DNA of 7,808 nucleotides from Parabacteroides sp. (GCA_019411205.1 DXRF01000134.1:1-7808), one strand, 5' to 3'; positions 1-7,676 are shown, counted from the stretch's first letter. Numbers and translations are program-made. Notes: generated by a model not told the origin, from the sequence alone.

Positions 1-18
1 AAATAAATACTATCTATC

Positions 19-1770
19 ATGAAATACCTACTCATTCTTATCTCTCTATTTATTTCTGTTCCCTTGTTTGCCCAGCAACGGGATAGTCGTGTTCGTGAAT
101 ATCTTCCTCCTGTGCGTATCGTATGGCAACAGGAAAGTCAATTGATACAGGGTGCAGATCATTTGCTTCTTCCTGGCAACGGACAATCCGATCTCGCAAA
201 CCGTTCGATTTGCCGCCTGACAAGTACCGGACGGCAACATCCGGCCATTCTCTTCGATTTCGGAAAAGAACTGCAAGGCGGTCTTCAGATAGTAACCGGG
301 ATGCCGGCTTCGCACGAGCCGGTTGCCGTCCGTATCCGTTTTGGCGAGTCTGTCAGTGAAGCGATGTGCGATATCGACGGAGCAAACGGAGCTACCAACG
401 ATCATGCCATACGCGATTTTACTATTCGCTTGCCCTGGTTGGGAGTCATGGAAGTCGGTAATTCCGGTTTCCGTTTTGTGCGCATTGACCTCTTGGATGA
501 TTCCGTCGAGTTGCAGTTGAAAGAGGTTCGTGCCATCTCTACTTTCCGTGATATTCCCTATAAAGGATCTTTCCGCTGTAATGACGAACGTTTGAACAAT
601 ATCTGGCAGACCGGAGCCTACACCGTGCATTTGAATATGCAGGAATATCTTTGGGACGGGATCAAACGCGACCGCTTGGTTTGGGTAGGCGACCTACACC
701 CGGAAGTGATGACTGTAAATACCGTTTTTGGTTATAATGAAGTCGTTCCGAAAAGCCTCGACTTGATTCGTGATATCACACCGTTGCCCGGGTGGATGAA
801 CGGGATGTGTAGTTACTCCATCTGGTGGTTGCTGATTCATCGTGATTGGTATTACTATCAGGGTGATTTGGTTTACTTGAAGGAGCAAAGGAATTATTTG
901 ACCGGTTTGCTTCGCCTTCTGATCTCTAAAGTCGGTGAAGACGGTGTGGAGAAGCTCGATGGTGGAGGCCGTTTCCTTGATTGGCCGTCCAGTGAAAACC
1001 CGGTAGCCATCGATGCCGGCCTGCAAGCCTTGATGTTGCAGGCTATGAAAGCGGGCAGCGAACTTTGTAAGGTGTTGGGCGAAGATGCACTGGCTGCTGA
1101 ATGCGAGGCTGTAAGCAATAGGATGACCAAGGCCGCTTCGAAGGTGATAAAACCTTTCCTGAAATCCGGTGTCGCACCGGACGCGCCGGGATCGAAACAA
1201 GCGGCTTCCTTGTTGGCGTTGGCTGGACTGATGAAGCCGGAAGAGGCCGATCGGAAATATCTTGCAGTCAATGGCGGGCATGGATTTTCTACTTTTTATG
1301 GCTATTATATGCTTCGTGCGATGGCCGCCGCCGGTAATTATCAAGGGGCGATCGACGTGATACGTCAATTTTGGGGTGCGATGCTCGATTTGGGTGCAAC
1401 CACATTCTGGGAAGATTTCAATTTAGATTGGTTACCCGGTGCTTCCCGCATTGATGAATTGGTGCCGGCGGGCAAGAAAGATATTCATGGCGATTACGGA
1501 GCTTATTGTTATAAAGGTTTCCGCCATAGCCTTTGTCACGGTTGGGCTTCCGGTCCGACCTCATGGTTGAGCGAATATGTGTTGGGAGTCCAGGTTGTGG
1601 AACCGGGTTGCCGCGTTGTCCGGATCACACCGCATTTAGGTGATCTGGAGTGGGTGGAAGGGACGTTCCCGACTCCTTATGGCGTGATCACTATCCGTCA
1701 CGAAAAAGGTGCCGACGGGAAAGTACGGAGCCGGATCGATGCACCGTCCGAAGTAAAAATAGTACGATAA
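19..1770 (+). CDS. Compact GH78-like alpha-L-rhamnosidase-related protein, secreted
   Basis: This 583-residue exported protein resembles GH78 alpha-L-rhamnosidases, which remove terminal L-rhamnose from glycans. Residues 1-18 form a type I signal peptide (hydrophobic core about 4-17, likely cleavage after LFA), implying a periplasmic or secreted location. Residues about 72-175 form a beta-sandwich containing FDFGKELQGG, the type that precedes the GH78 barrel. The (alpha/alpha)6 barrel spans about 183-520 and a C-terminal beta domain about 525-583. The catalytic loop is D213-G-I-K-R-D218-R-L-V-W-V-G-D225. A canonical enzyme has D-C-P-Q-R-E there, so the usual Glu is Asp. E465 in ATTFWED fits the general base, and H507 fits the conserved late His. 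The usual N-terminal carbohydrate-binding-like and Ig-like domains are absent, which makes it short for GH78. The start at 19 gives an intact signal peptide. It lies 17 bases before the next GH78 gene, probably in one operon; earlier operon genes may lie outside the window. Family assignment is firm; activity and substrate are not. Confidence 0.88.
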   Translation: MKYLLILISLFISVPLFAQQRDSRVREYLPPVRIVWQQESQLIQGADHLLLPGNGQSDLANRSICRLTSTGRQHPAILFDFGKELQGGLQIVTGMPASHEPVAVRIRFGESVSEAMCDIDGANGATNDHAIRDFTIRLPWLGVMEVGNSGFRFVRIDLLDDSVELQLKEVRAISTFRDIPYKGSFRCNDERLNNIWQTGAYTVHLNMQEYLWDGIKRDRLVWVGDLHPEVMTVNTVFGYNEVVPKSLDLIRDITPLPGWMNGMCSYSIWWLLIHRDWYYYQGDLVYLKEQRNYLTGLLRLLISKVGEDGVEKLDGGGRFLDWPSSENPVAIDAGLQALMLQAMKAGSELCKVLGEDALAAECEAVSNRMTKAASKVIKPFLKSGVAPDAPGSKQAASLLALAGLMKPEEADRKYLAVNGGHGFSTFYGYYMLRAMAAAGNYQGAIDVIRQFWGAMLDLGATTFWEDFNLDWLPGASRIDELVPAGKKDIHGDYGAYCYKGFRHSLCHGWASGPTSWLSEYVLGVQVVEPGCRVVRITPHLGDLEWVEGTFPTPYGVITIRHEKGADGKVRSRIDAPSEVKIVR

Positions 1771-1787
1771 TCAAATCAGATAAGATA

Positions 1788-4367
1788 ATGGGAAAGAAAA
1801 ACACGCTGTTGATTTGCTCGCTTGCCTTCCTCTCTTTGATGGGGTGTAAAGGTAAAAACGAGCTTACGGTTCCGGTGAATTTGCGAACTGAATACCTGTG
1901 CGAACCGATCGGGTTGGATACTAAAAGCCCTCGTTTCACCTGGGAATATAAAGGAGGCGAGAAGAATTTTTTAGCCTCCCGTTCGGAAATCCGTATCGGG
2001 ACCTCACCGGATAACCTGCAACCGTACACCGGCAATATGGTATTGGAACCGCATACCCGTTACTATTGGAACGTGACGGTATGGGATCAGGACGGAAACA
2101 TCTGCGAGACTTCGGAGACGGCTACTTTCGAGACGGCCAAGCTTGATCCGTCCGACTGGTCGGGAAAATGGATAACTGACAGCCACGATAAGGAGTTTGA
2201 GCCGGCACCCATGTTCCGAAAAGCTTTTACCTTGGAAAAGAAAATCAAGGAAGCCCGCGTGTATGTGGCTGCTGCTGGTTATTACGATCTGTTTATCAAC
2301 GGTGAGCGGGTAGGAGAGAACTATCTTGATCCTGGCTATACGCATTTCGACAAACGTATCCTGTATGTGACGCATGATGTGACTTCTTTGTTGAAGAAAG
2401 GCGAAAATGCAGTCGCTTCGGTGTTGGGTAACGGTTGGCACAACATACAGTCCAAGGCCGTCTGGGATTTTGAGACGGCCCGTTGGCGTAACCGTCCCCG
2501 GATGCTTTGCGAACTACGCCTTCGCTACACCGACGGTACGACCGAGATCATCGCTACCGATGAGAGCTGGCGCACGGCAACCGGTCCTTATACCTATAAC
2601 AACATCTATAGTGGTGACAAATACGACGCTACATTGGAAGAAAACGGTTGGAATGCGGAGGGTTTTGACGACAGCAAGTGGGTCCCGGTACAAATTACGG
2701 AAGCTCCGGCCTCCTTATTGGTCGCCCAGCAGATGCCGGGCATCCGGATTACAGAGGAATTGTCGCCTGTCTCGATGAAGAAGTTCAGCGATAAACTCTA
2801 TGTTTTCTCCTTCGAAAAAAACTTTGCCGGCCTGTCCCGCTTAAAGGTGAAAGGCGCTCCCGGTACGAGGATTACCTTGAAGCATGGAGAGTTGCTGAAA
2901 ACAGACGGTCGTCTGGAACCGGGAAATATCGATGTCTATTATCATCCCGTGAAACCGGGTGAGGTTTTCCAGATGGATGTCTTCACGTTGAAAGGAACGG
3001 GTGAAGAGGAAGTCTTTATGCCTTCATTTGCTTATCACGGTTTTCAACATGTAGAGGTCGAAAGTTCGGCTCCCGTAACCCTGGCAAAAGAGAACCTGAC
3101 CGGGTTGTTTATGCATACGGCGGTAGAGCCTGTCGGTTCTTTCTCCTGCTCCAATCCGTTGTTGAACAAAATATGGAAGGCAACAATGGAAGCCTATCGC
3201 AGCAATCTGCACAGTATTCCGACCGATTGTCCACAGCGTGAAAAGAACGGCTGGACAGCCGATGCACATGTCGCGATCGATCTCGGTCTGTTAGGCTTCG
3301 ACGGTATTACCTTATATGAAAAATGGATGAACGACTTTATTGACAACCAGCGCGAAGCTGGTGAAATCTCCGGTATCATCCCGTCCAGCGGTTGGGGATA
3401 TGGCGAATGGCCCGGCCCGGTATGGGACGCCGCCATGTTTATTATTCCGAATGCCCTGTATAATTATTATGGCGAGACACGCAGTATCGAGAACCTTTAT
3501 CCTACGATGTTGCGCTATTTGGATTACCTGAAAACGAAAGAGAAGGACGGTGGCTATCTGACCTTTGGTTTAGGGGATTGGGTGTACTGGAAGTTTACGA
3601 CCAACAATACCTATACCTCTACTGCTTATTATTATCTGGATTATACCTTGATGGCCCGTTTTGCCGAACTATTGGGTAAAGATGCTGCTCCTTACCGGCA
3701 GAAAGCCGATGAGTTGAAAGCCTTGGTCAACCGTAAATTTTTCAATCCCGAAACGGGAGTCTACGCGGAAGGAACCCAGACGGCGCAGGCTATCGCTCTC
3801 TATTTGGGAATCGTACCGGAAGGCAAGGAGCAATTGGTTGCCGATAAACTTTGCGAGGTCGTGCGTGCCAACGATCATTTCCTTGATTTCGGCCTGCTTG
3901 GAAGCAAATCTGTTCCGGCTATGCTGACCCGCTACGGCTATGTCGAAGATGCCATGAAGATGATTACGAAGACGGAAGCTCCTTCCTGGGGCTATTGGGT
4001 GGAAACAATGGGATATACGACGCTGCCTGAAACCTGGACCTTAAGTCCGCAGTTCAGGGACGCCTCCCTGAACCATGTCTTTATGGGAGATGTATCTGCT
4101 TGGATGATGAATCAGCTTGCCGGTATCAATTATGATGCTGCCGGACCCGGTTTCCGCCACATTCTGATTACGCCTCATTTTGTGGAAGGAATGGATTGGG
4201 CGAAAGGTGAGTATCATTCCGTACGGGGATTGATTTCGAGCGAATGGAAACGTAAGGGAGACAAAGTCACTCTTACTGTGACGATCCCCTCTGGCTGTAC
4301 GGCGGATATCCGTGTCGGCGATAAGACGGAGACGGTTGGTTCAGGTACTCATGTGAATACTTATTAA
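1788..4367 (+). CDS. Canonical GH78 alpha-L-rhamnosidase, lipoprotein
   Basis: This 859-residue protein is a full-length inverting GH78 alpha-L-rhamnosidase that should release terminal alpha-L-rhamnose. The N-terminus is a lipoprotein signal with lipobox L-M-G-C (C20). The residues after C20 (K-G-K-N-E) lack the acidic run of the Bacteroides surface-export signal, so a periplasm-facing anchor is inferred. Domains in order: Ig-like fold about 27-117; N-terminal carbohydrate-binding-like beta domain about 125-320, containing YYDLFINGERVG; beta-sandwich about 335-428; (alpha/alpha)6 barrel about 448-775; C-terminal beta domain about 780-855. The active-site loop D480-C-P-Q-R-E485-x3-W489-x2-D492 matches the family, with E485 the expected general acid. 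TTLPE748TW carries the expected general base, and N762-H763 is the conserved late pair. The frame is open back to 1650, but I chose ATG 1788 because only it places the signal peptide at the N-terminus and avoids overlapping the upstream gene. Its natural glycan cannot be told. Confidence 0.95.
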   Translation: MGKKNTLLICSLAFLSLMGCKGKNELTVPVNLRTEYLCEPIGLDTKSPRFTWEYKGGEKNFLASRSEIRIGTSPDNLQPYTGNMVLEPHTRYYWNVTVWDQDGNICETSETATFETAKLDPSDWSGKWITDSHDKEFEPAPMFRKAFTLEKKIKEARVYVAAAGYYDLFINGERVGENYLDPGYTHFDKRILYVTHDVTSLLKKGENAVASVLGNGWHNIQSKAVWDFETARWRNRPRMLCELRLRYTDGTTEIIATDESWRTATGPYTYNNIYSGDKYDATLEENGWNAEGFDDSKWVPVQITEAPASLLVAQQMPGIRITEELSPVSMKKFSDKLYVFSFEKNFAGLSRLKVKGAPGTRITLKHGELLKTDGRLEPGNIDVYYHPVKPGEVFQMDVFTLKGTGEEEVFMPSFAYHGFQHVEVESSAPVTLAKENLTGLFMHTAVEPVGSFSCSNPLLNKIWKATMEAYRSNLHSIPTDCPQREKNGWTADAHVAIDLGLLGFDGITLYEKWMNDFIDNQREAGEISGIIPSSGWGYGEWPGPVWDAAMFIIPNALYNYYGETRSIENLYPTMLRYLDYLKTKEKDGGYLTFGLGDWVYWKFTTNNTYTSTAYYYLDYTLMARFAELLGKDAAPYRQKADELKALVNRKFFNPETGVYAEGTQTAQAIALYLGIVPEGKEQLVADKLCEVVRANDHFLDFGLLGSKSVPAMLTRYGYVEDAMKMITKTEAPSWGYWVETMGYTTLPETWTLSPQFRDASLNHVFMGDVSAWMMNQLAGINYDAAGPGFRHILITPHFVEGMDWAKGEYHSVRGLISSEWKRKGDKVTLTVTIPSGCTADIRVGDKTETVGSGTHVNTY

Positions 4368-4378
4368 ACGAGAATATC

Positions 4379-6583
4379 ATGAAACACTATTTCCTGTTGC
4401 TACTGTTGATCGGATGTATCGCTTCCGGCCGGGCCGAATCCGGTTGGAAAGCGTATTGGATTAATACGGAACGTTGCCAGAGCGCGACGAATACCTGGCT
4501 GGCTTTTCGTAAAACCGTCCATGTAGACAAAGTCCCGCAGACACTTACTGCCCGCATTGCTGCCGATAGCAAATATTGGTTGTGGATAAACGGCCGTTTG
4601 GTCGTCTTCGAAGGCGGATTGAAACGAGGACCTTCTCCTTATGATACTTATTACGATCCGGTCGAGATCGCACCTTATTTGCAAAACGGCGAGAATACGA
4701 TTGCCGTGCTGGTCTGGCATTTCGGCAAAAGCGGGTTTAGCCATGTGAACAGCGGGCTGGCTGCTTTGCTGTTTGAAGCAGTCGCTCCTGGTATCGAGAT
4801 CGTTTCCGACAAGAGCTGGCAATGTGCCGTATATGACGCGTATCAGGATACCGAGGCACCCCATCCTAATTATCGTCTGCCGGAAAGCAACATCCGTTTC
4901 GATGCTCGGATGGAAATGTCCGGATGGAACCAGCCCGGCTACACTGGTAAGATGCCGAAGGCCGAAATTATTTCACCTGTCGGGGTTGCCCCTTTAGGGA
5001 AATTGGTCGAGCGTCCGATACCCCTATGGAAAGACTATGGCTTGAAACCGTATGTCAGTGTCCGGCAGTCGGCGGCCGGTGATACGCTCTATTGCCGCTT
5101 GCCTTATAATAGCCAGGTGACTCCTTACTTGAAAGTGGAAGCTCCTGCCGGTAAGGTGATTCATATCCGGACGGACAACTATAAGGGTGGTTCTCAATAC
5201 AACGTCCGTGCCGAATATATTACGCGCGACGGTGTGCAGGAATATGAGAGCTTGGGCTGGATGAACGGCCACGAAATGCTATATATCCTACCGGAAGGTG
5301 TGAAGGTGTTGGATGTGAAATTCCGGGAAACCGGTTATAATACCGAATTTACAGGTTCTTTCAGTTGCAATGATCCGTTTATGAACGAGCTTTGGAAACG
5401 TTCAGCCCGTACCTTATATATAACGATGCGCGACAGTTATATGGATTGTCCGGATCGTGAACGGGCGCAATGGTGGGGCGACGAGGTGAATGAATTGGGC
5501 GAGGCTTTCTATGCTCTTTCTCCTTCCAGCCATAAACTGGCGCTGAAAGGCATCCACGAGTTGATGAACTGGCAACGCGAAGATGGGGTGATTTTTGCTC
5601 CGGCCCCGGCTGGTAACTGGCGGAAGGAACTGCCGTTGCAAATGTTGGCTTCGGTGGGTTGGTATGGTTTCTATACCCAGTATTATTATAGTGGCGACAG
5701 TTGCTTTGTTGCCGGTATTTACGACCGTATGCACCGTTACCTGCACGAAGTATGGCAAGTGGATAAGAGCGGCTTGGTTATTGAGCGTGACGGTGATTGG
5801 AGCTGGGGTGATTGGGGAGAAAACATCGATATGGGCGTATTGGCAAATTGTTGGTATTACTTGGCCTTGAAAGCGGAGAAGGCTTTTGCTCTCCAACTTG
5901 GAAAAACAGCCGATGTCGAGGAGATCAGCCGTATGATGTACAGTATCGAGAAATGTTTCGATACGAAGTTCTGGACCGGTTCCGCCTATCGTTCTCCCAG
6001 CTATAAGGGAGAAACGGACGATCGTGCACAAGCAATGGTTGTCGTTTCAGGTTTGGCTTCCGCTGATAAATATCCTGTCTTGGTCAAAGTGCTGAAAAAG
6101 GAATATCATGCCAGTCCCTATATGGAAAAGTATGTGCTTGAAGCCTTGTTCCAAATGAATGAACCTGCTTTTGCCTTAGAGAGGATGAAACAGTGCTATG
6201 CGAAAATGATGAATTATCCCGAATATACGACTTTATTCGAAGGATGGGGAATCGGTCCGGATGGTTTCGGTGGCGGCACGATCAACCATGCTTGGAGTGG
6301 TGGTCCGCTGACGCTGTTGAGCCAGAAAGTGTGTGGTATAGAACCAACCTCGCCCGGTTTCCGTTCCTTCAAGGTTTGCCCTCAAATGGGCACTTTGACC
6401 GAAACTTCTGCCACGGTCGACACGCATTTCGGCAAGATCGAGGTGTCGTTGAAACGGAAGGGTAAAAAGATACAAGTCGTCCTCTCCGTCCCCGAAGGAA
6501 CAACCGCCGAAGTCCCGGTCTCGAAAAGCCGGATGGAACGATTGGAATCCGGCAAGCATTCGTTTGTTATCCCGGTATTATGA
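4379..6583 (+). CDS. Divergent GH78-family alpha-L-rhamnosidase, exported
   Basis: This 734-residue GH78-superfamily protein is predicted to act on rhamnosides outside the cytoplasm. An N-terminal beta domain (about 22-150) contains YWLWINGRLV and LQNGENTIAVLVW, typical of the N-terminal rhamnosidase domain. A second beta region covers about 220-320, the (alpha/alpha)6 barrel about 326-650, and a C-terminal beta domain about 655-734. The catalytic loop is D356-C-P-D-R-E361-R-A-Q-W365-W-G-D368. It keeps the Asp, Glu and Asp of canonical GH78 but has Asp for Gln at position four. TTLFE621GW supplies the expected base, N636-H637 the late pair, and 472-484 is a Trp/Asp-rich GDWSWGDWGENID segment. 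The export signal is ambiguous: type I cleavage after GRA19, or a lipobox L-I-G-C ending at C13. It starts 11 bases after the previous gene and ends before a strong terminator, so it is the last operon gene. No Ig-like domain is present. The family is clear; exact linkage specificity is unknown. Confidence 0.9.
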   Translation: MKHYFLLLLLIGCIASGRAESGWKAYWINTERCQSATNTWLAFRKTVHVDKVPQTLTARIAADSKYWLWINGRLVVFEGGLKRGPSPYDTYYDPVEIAPYLQNGENTIAVLVWHFGKSGFSHVNSGLAALLFEAVAPGIEIVSDKSWQCAVYDAYQDTEAPHPNYRLPESNIRFDARMEMSGWNQPGYTGKMPKAEIISPVGVAPLGKLVERPIPLWKDYGLKPYVSVRQSAAGDTLYCRLPYNSQVTPYLKVEAPAGKVIHIRTDNYKGGSQYNVRAEYITRDGVQEYESLGWMNGHEMLYILPEGVKVLDVKFRETGYNTEFTGSFSCNDPFMNELWKRSARTLYITMRDSYMDCPDRERAQWWGDEVNELGEAFYALSPSSHKLALKGIHELMNWQREDGVIFAPAPAGNWRKELPLQMLASVGWYGFYTQYYYSGDSCFVAGIYDRMHRYLHEVWQVDKSGLVIERDGDWSWGDWGENIDMGVLANCWYYLALKAEKAFALQLGKTADVEEISRMMYSIEKCFDTKFWTGSAYRSPSYKGETDDRAQAMVVVSGLASADKYPVLVKVLKKEYHASPYMEKYVLEALFQMNEPAFALERMKQCYAKMMNYPEYTTLFEGWGIGPDGFGGGTINHAWSGGPLTLLSQKVCGIEPTSPGFRSFKVCPQMGTLTETSATVDTHFGKIEVSLKRKGKKIQVVLSVPEGTTAEVPVSKSRMERLESGKHSFVIPVL

Positions 6584-6610
6584 GCAGATCGTTCCGATTG
6601 GAATCATGTG

Positions 6611-6639
6611 AAAAAGGAGGGTGTTCAGCCCTCCTTTTT
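6611..6639 (+). terminator. Intrinsic terminator ending the GH78 operon
   Basis: A perfect 11-bp stem is formed by AAAAAGGAGGG (6611-6621) and CCCTCCTTTTT (6629-6639) around a 7-base loop (TGTTCAG). It starts 27 bases after the last GH78 stop codon. The right arm ends in five T residues. Because the left arm starts with five A residues, the element could also work on the minus strand, though no minus-strand gene is seen nearby. It separates the rhamnosidase operon from the flavin-binding protein gene. Confidence 0.88.
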
Positions 6640-6704
6640 GCGTATATATAATAACACTTAAATCTTCATGATAAATATCCTGAGCAACTCCAAACTTAAC
6701 TATA

Positions 6705-6733
6705 TTGCAACAATTGAAAAAAAGCAGGCTTTG
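6705..6733 (+). promoter_or_regulatory. Possible weak promoter for the PNPOx/zinc-ribbon gene
   Basis: The gene at 6776 follows a terminator and so needs its own promoter in the 6640-6775 gap. The best candidate by eye is TTG at 6705-6707, an 18-base spacer, and AGGCTTTG at 6726-6733. The second box keeps TTTG of the Bacteroides TAnnTTTG motif but lacks its TA. A start site near 6740 would leave a leader of roughly 35 bases. An alternative -7 box is TATATTGC at 6701-6708. Neither is a strong match. No riboswitch-like structure is evident in the gap. Confidence 0.3.
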
Positions 6734-6775
6734 GGAAGTACCCGAAACGGAATAAAAACATAAAATTCAACAATT

Positions 6776-7447
6776 ATGAACATCGAAGAAAAAGCGGCAC
6801 AGATCGTTGCCGCAGCCGAGGTGGTTACAGTAGCATCTATCGACGAGAATGGCTATCCCCGTCCGGTGGCAATGGTGAAACTTAAAGACAAGAATGGAGA
6901 GATCTATTTCTCAACCGGGACTTCCTCTGCAAAAACAGCTCACTTTAAGGCGAACTCAAAGGCCGGAATCTCTATCGTAGAGGGCGAAAACAGTGTGGTT
7001 TACACAGGTGAAATGGAGATTGTGACCGATCAACGTGTAAAAGAATCGCTCTGGGATGACTGGATGCTTCCCCATATTCCTGGCGGAGTAAATGATCCTC
7101 AGTATTGTGTGCTCAAGTTTACACCCAAATCGTCTACCTACTGGATCGACAACGTATTTGTAAAAGATGGCAAATACCTGAATCTTTTTTGCCAGAGCTG
7201 CGGTATGCCGATGCAAAGCATAGAACTATTTGGAACCAATCAGGACGGTTCTGCCAGTCTGGATTACTGCTGCTATTGCTACAAAGATGGCGCCTTTGTT
7301 CAGGATTGTACCATGGAAGGCATGATCGAACATTGCGTTCGTTTTCTTGGTGAATTTAACGGAGCCTGCGGTACCAGATATACTGAAGAAGAGGCGACTG
7401 CTGAGATGAAAAAGTATTTCCCTACACTCAAACGATGGAAAAAATGA
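6776..7447 (+). CDS. PNPOx-like flavin-binding split-barrel protein with C-terminal zinc ribbon
   Basis: This 223-residue protein joins two domains. Residues about 1-128 resemble the pyridoxamine 5'-phosphate oxidase-like FMN-binding split barrel (general-stress-protein-26 type). Visible features are VVTVASIDENGYPRPVAM, the strand EIYFSTGTSSAKTAHF, and the later PQYCVLKFTPKSSTYWID. Residues about 136-221 match the putative zinc-ribbon domain that begins with CQSCGMPM. Likely zinc ligands are C139 and C142 with C165 and C168, and the domain ends in the typical FPTLKRWKK. There is no signal peptide, so it is cytoplasmic. Members of the split-barrel group bind flavin or related cofactors; the exact reaction here is unknown, and true PNPOx activity should not be assumed. 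ATG 6776 starts the protein right at the domain boundary, with no clear Shine-Dalgarno sequence. It is a single-gene unit, separated from the GH78 operon by a terminator and unrelated to it in function. Confidence 0.92.
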   Translation: MNIEEKAAQIVAAAEVVTVASIDENGYPRPVAMVKLKDKNGEIYFSTGTSSAKTAHFKANSKAGISIVEGENSVVYTGEMEIVTDQRVKESLWDDWMLPHIPGGVNDPQYCVLKFTPKSSTYWIDNVFVKDGKYLNLFCQSCGMPMQSIELFGTNQDGSASLDYCCYCYKDGAFVQDCTMEGMIEHCVRFLGEFNGACGTRYTEEEATAEMKKYFPTLKRWKK

Positions 7448-7502
7448 AATCCTGATTTTCAGAACTTCCGTTGTAATTAAGAAAGAAGGCATCAAAAGTG
7501 AA

Positions 7503-7533
7503 ACTGGGCGGACAAGTAGATACACCGTCCAGT
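7503..7533. repeat. Imperfect inverted repeat downstream of the zinc-ribbon gene
   Basis: ACTGGGCGG (7503-7511) can pair with CCGTCCAGT (7525-7533) over 9 bp with one G-T pair, around a 13-base loop. It lies 56 bases after the stop codon at 7447. No T-run follows directly (the next bases are ATTCATAAATG), so it is a poor classical terminator. It could still be a 3' RNA hairpin of the upstream transcript or a chance palindrome. The rest of 7448-7640 is AT-rich with no gene that I can support. Confidence 0.4.
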
Positions 7534-7645
7534 ATTCATAAATGATGTCTTTTGTCAGTTTACCCGGATAGATTAGATTTGTTATATATTTTAATCGTGG
7601 CACTCTTTTCTAACAATCCAAACCAATACATTCCCTTCGGATGTG

Positions 7646-7676
7646 TTGTATAGCATCTTTATAATATCTACTTTTG
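7646..7676 (+). promoter_or_regulatory. Bacteroides-type promoter for the right-end gene
   Basis: TTG at 7646-7648 is followed by 20 bases and then TACTTTTG at 7669-7676, a full match to the Bacteroidetes primary-sigma -7 box TAnnTTTG at the usual distance from the -33 TTG. Transcription should begin near 7682, leaving a leader of about 25 bases before ATG 7709. This is the best promoter match in the window and supports a Bacteroidota origin. Confidence 0.65.

Noticed and set aside
46..630. Minus-strand open frame of 194 codons near the left end
   Set aside because: It overlaps the signal peptide and beta-sandwich coding region of the first gene on the opposite strand, and its translation shows no domain.
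694..1368. Minus-strand open frame of 224 codons inside the first GH78-like gene
   Set aside because: It is antisense to a well-supported gene, its protein shows no recognisable domain, and no promoter or start context was seen. It reflects codon bias of the plus-strand gene.
5414..6031. Minus-strand open frame of 205 codons inside the third GH78 gene
   Set aside because: It is fully antisense to conserved barrel sequence including the catalytic region, with no family features. It is a shadow frame.
6641..6656. TATATATAATAACA run after the terminator as a promoter box
   Set aside because: It does not contain the TTTG of the Bacteroidetes -7 motif and lies far from the next start codon. It is simply AT-rich sequence.
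7226..7603. Minus-strand open frame covering part of the 7448-7708 intergenic gap
   Set aside because: Over half of it is antisense to the zinc-ribbon domain, and its sequence is low-complexity hydrophobic without family signals.
7625..7647. AATACAT...ATGTGTT imperfect inverted repeat overlapping the -33 element
   Set aside because: It could be an operator, but the arms are short, AT-rich and include a mismatch, so chance is at least as likely. I did not list it as a feature.
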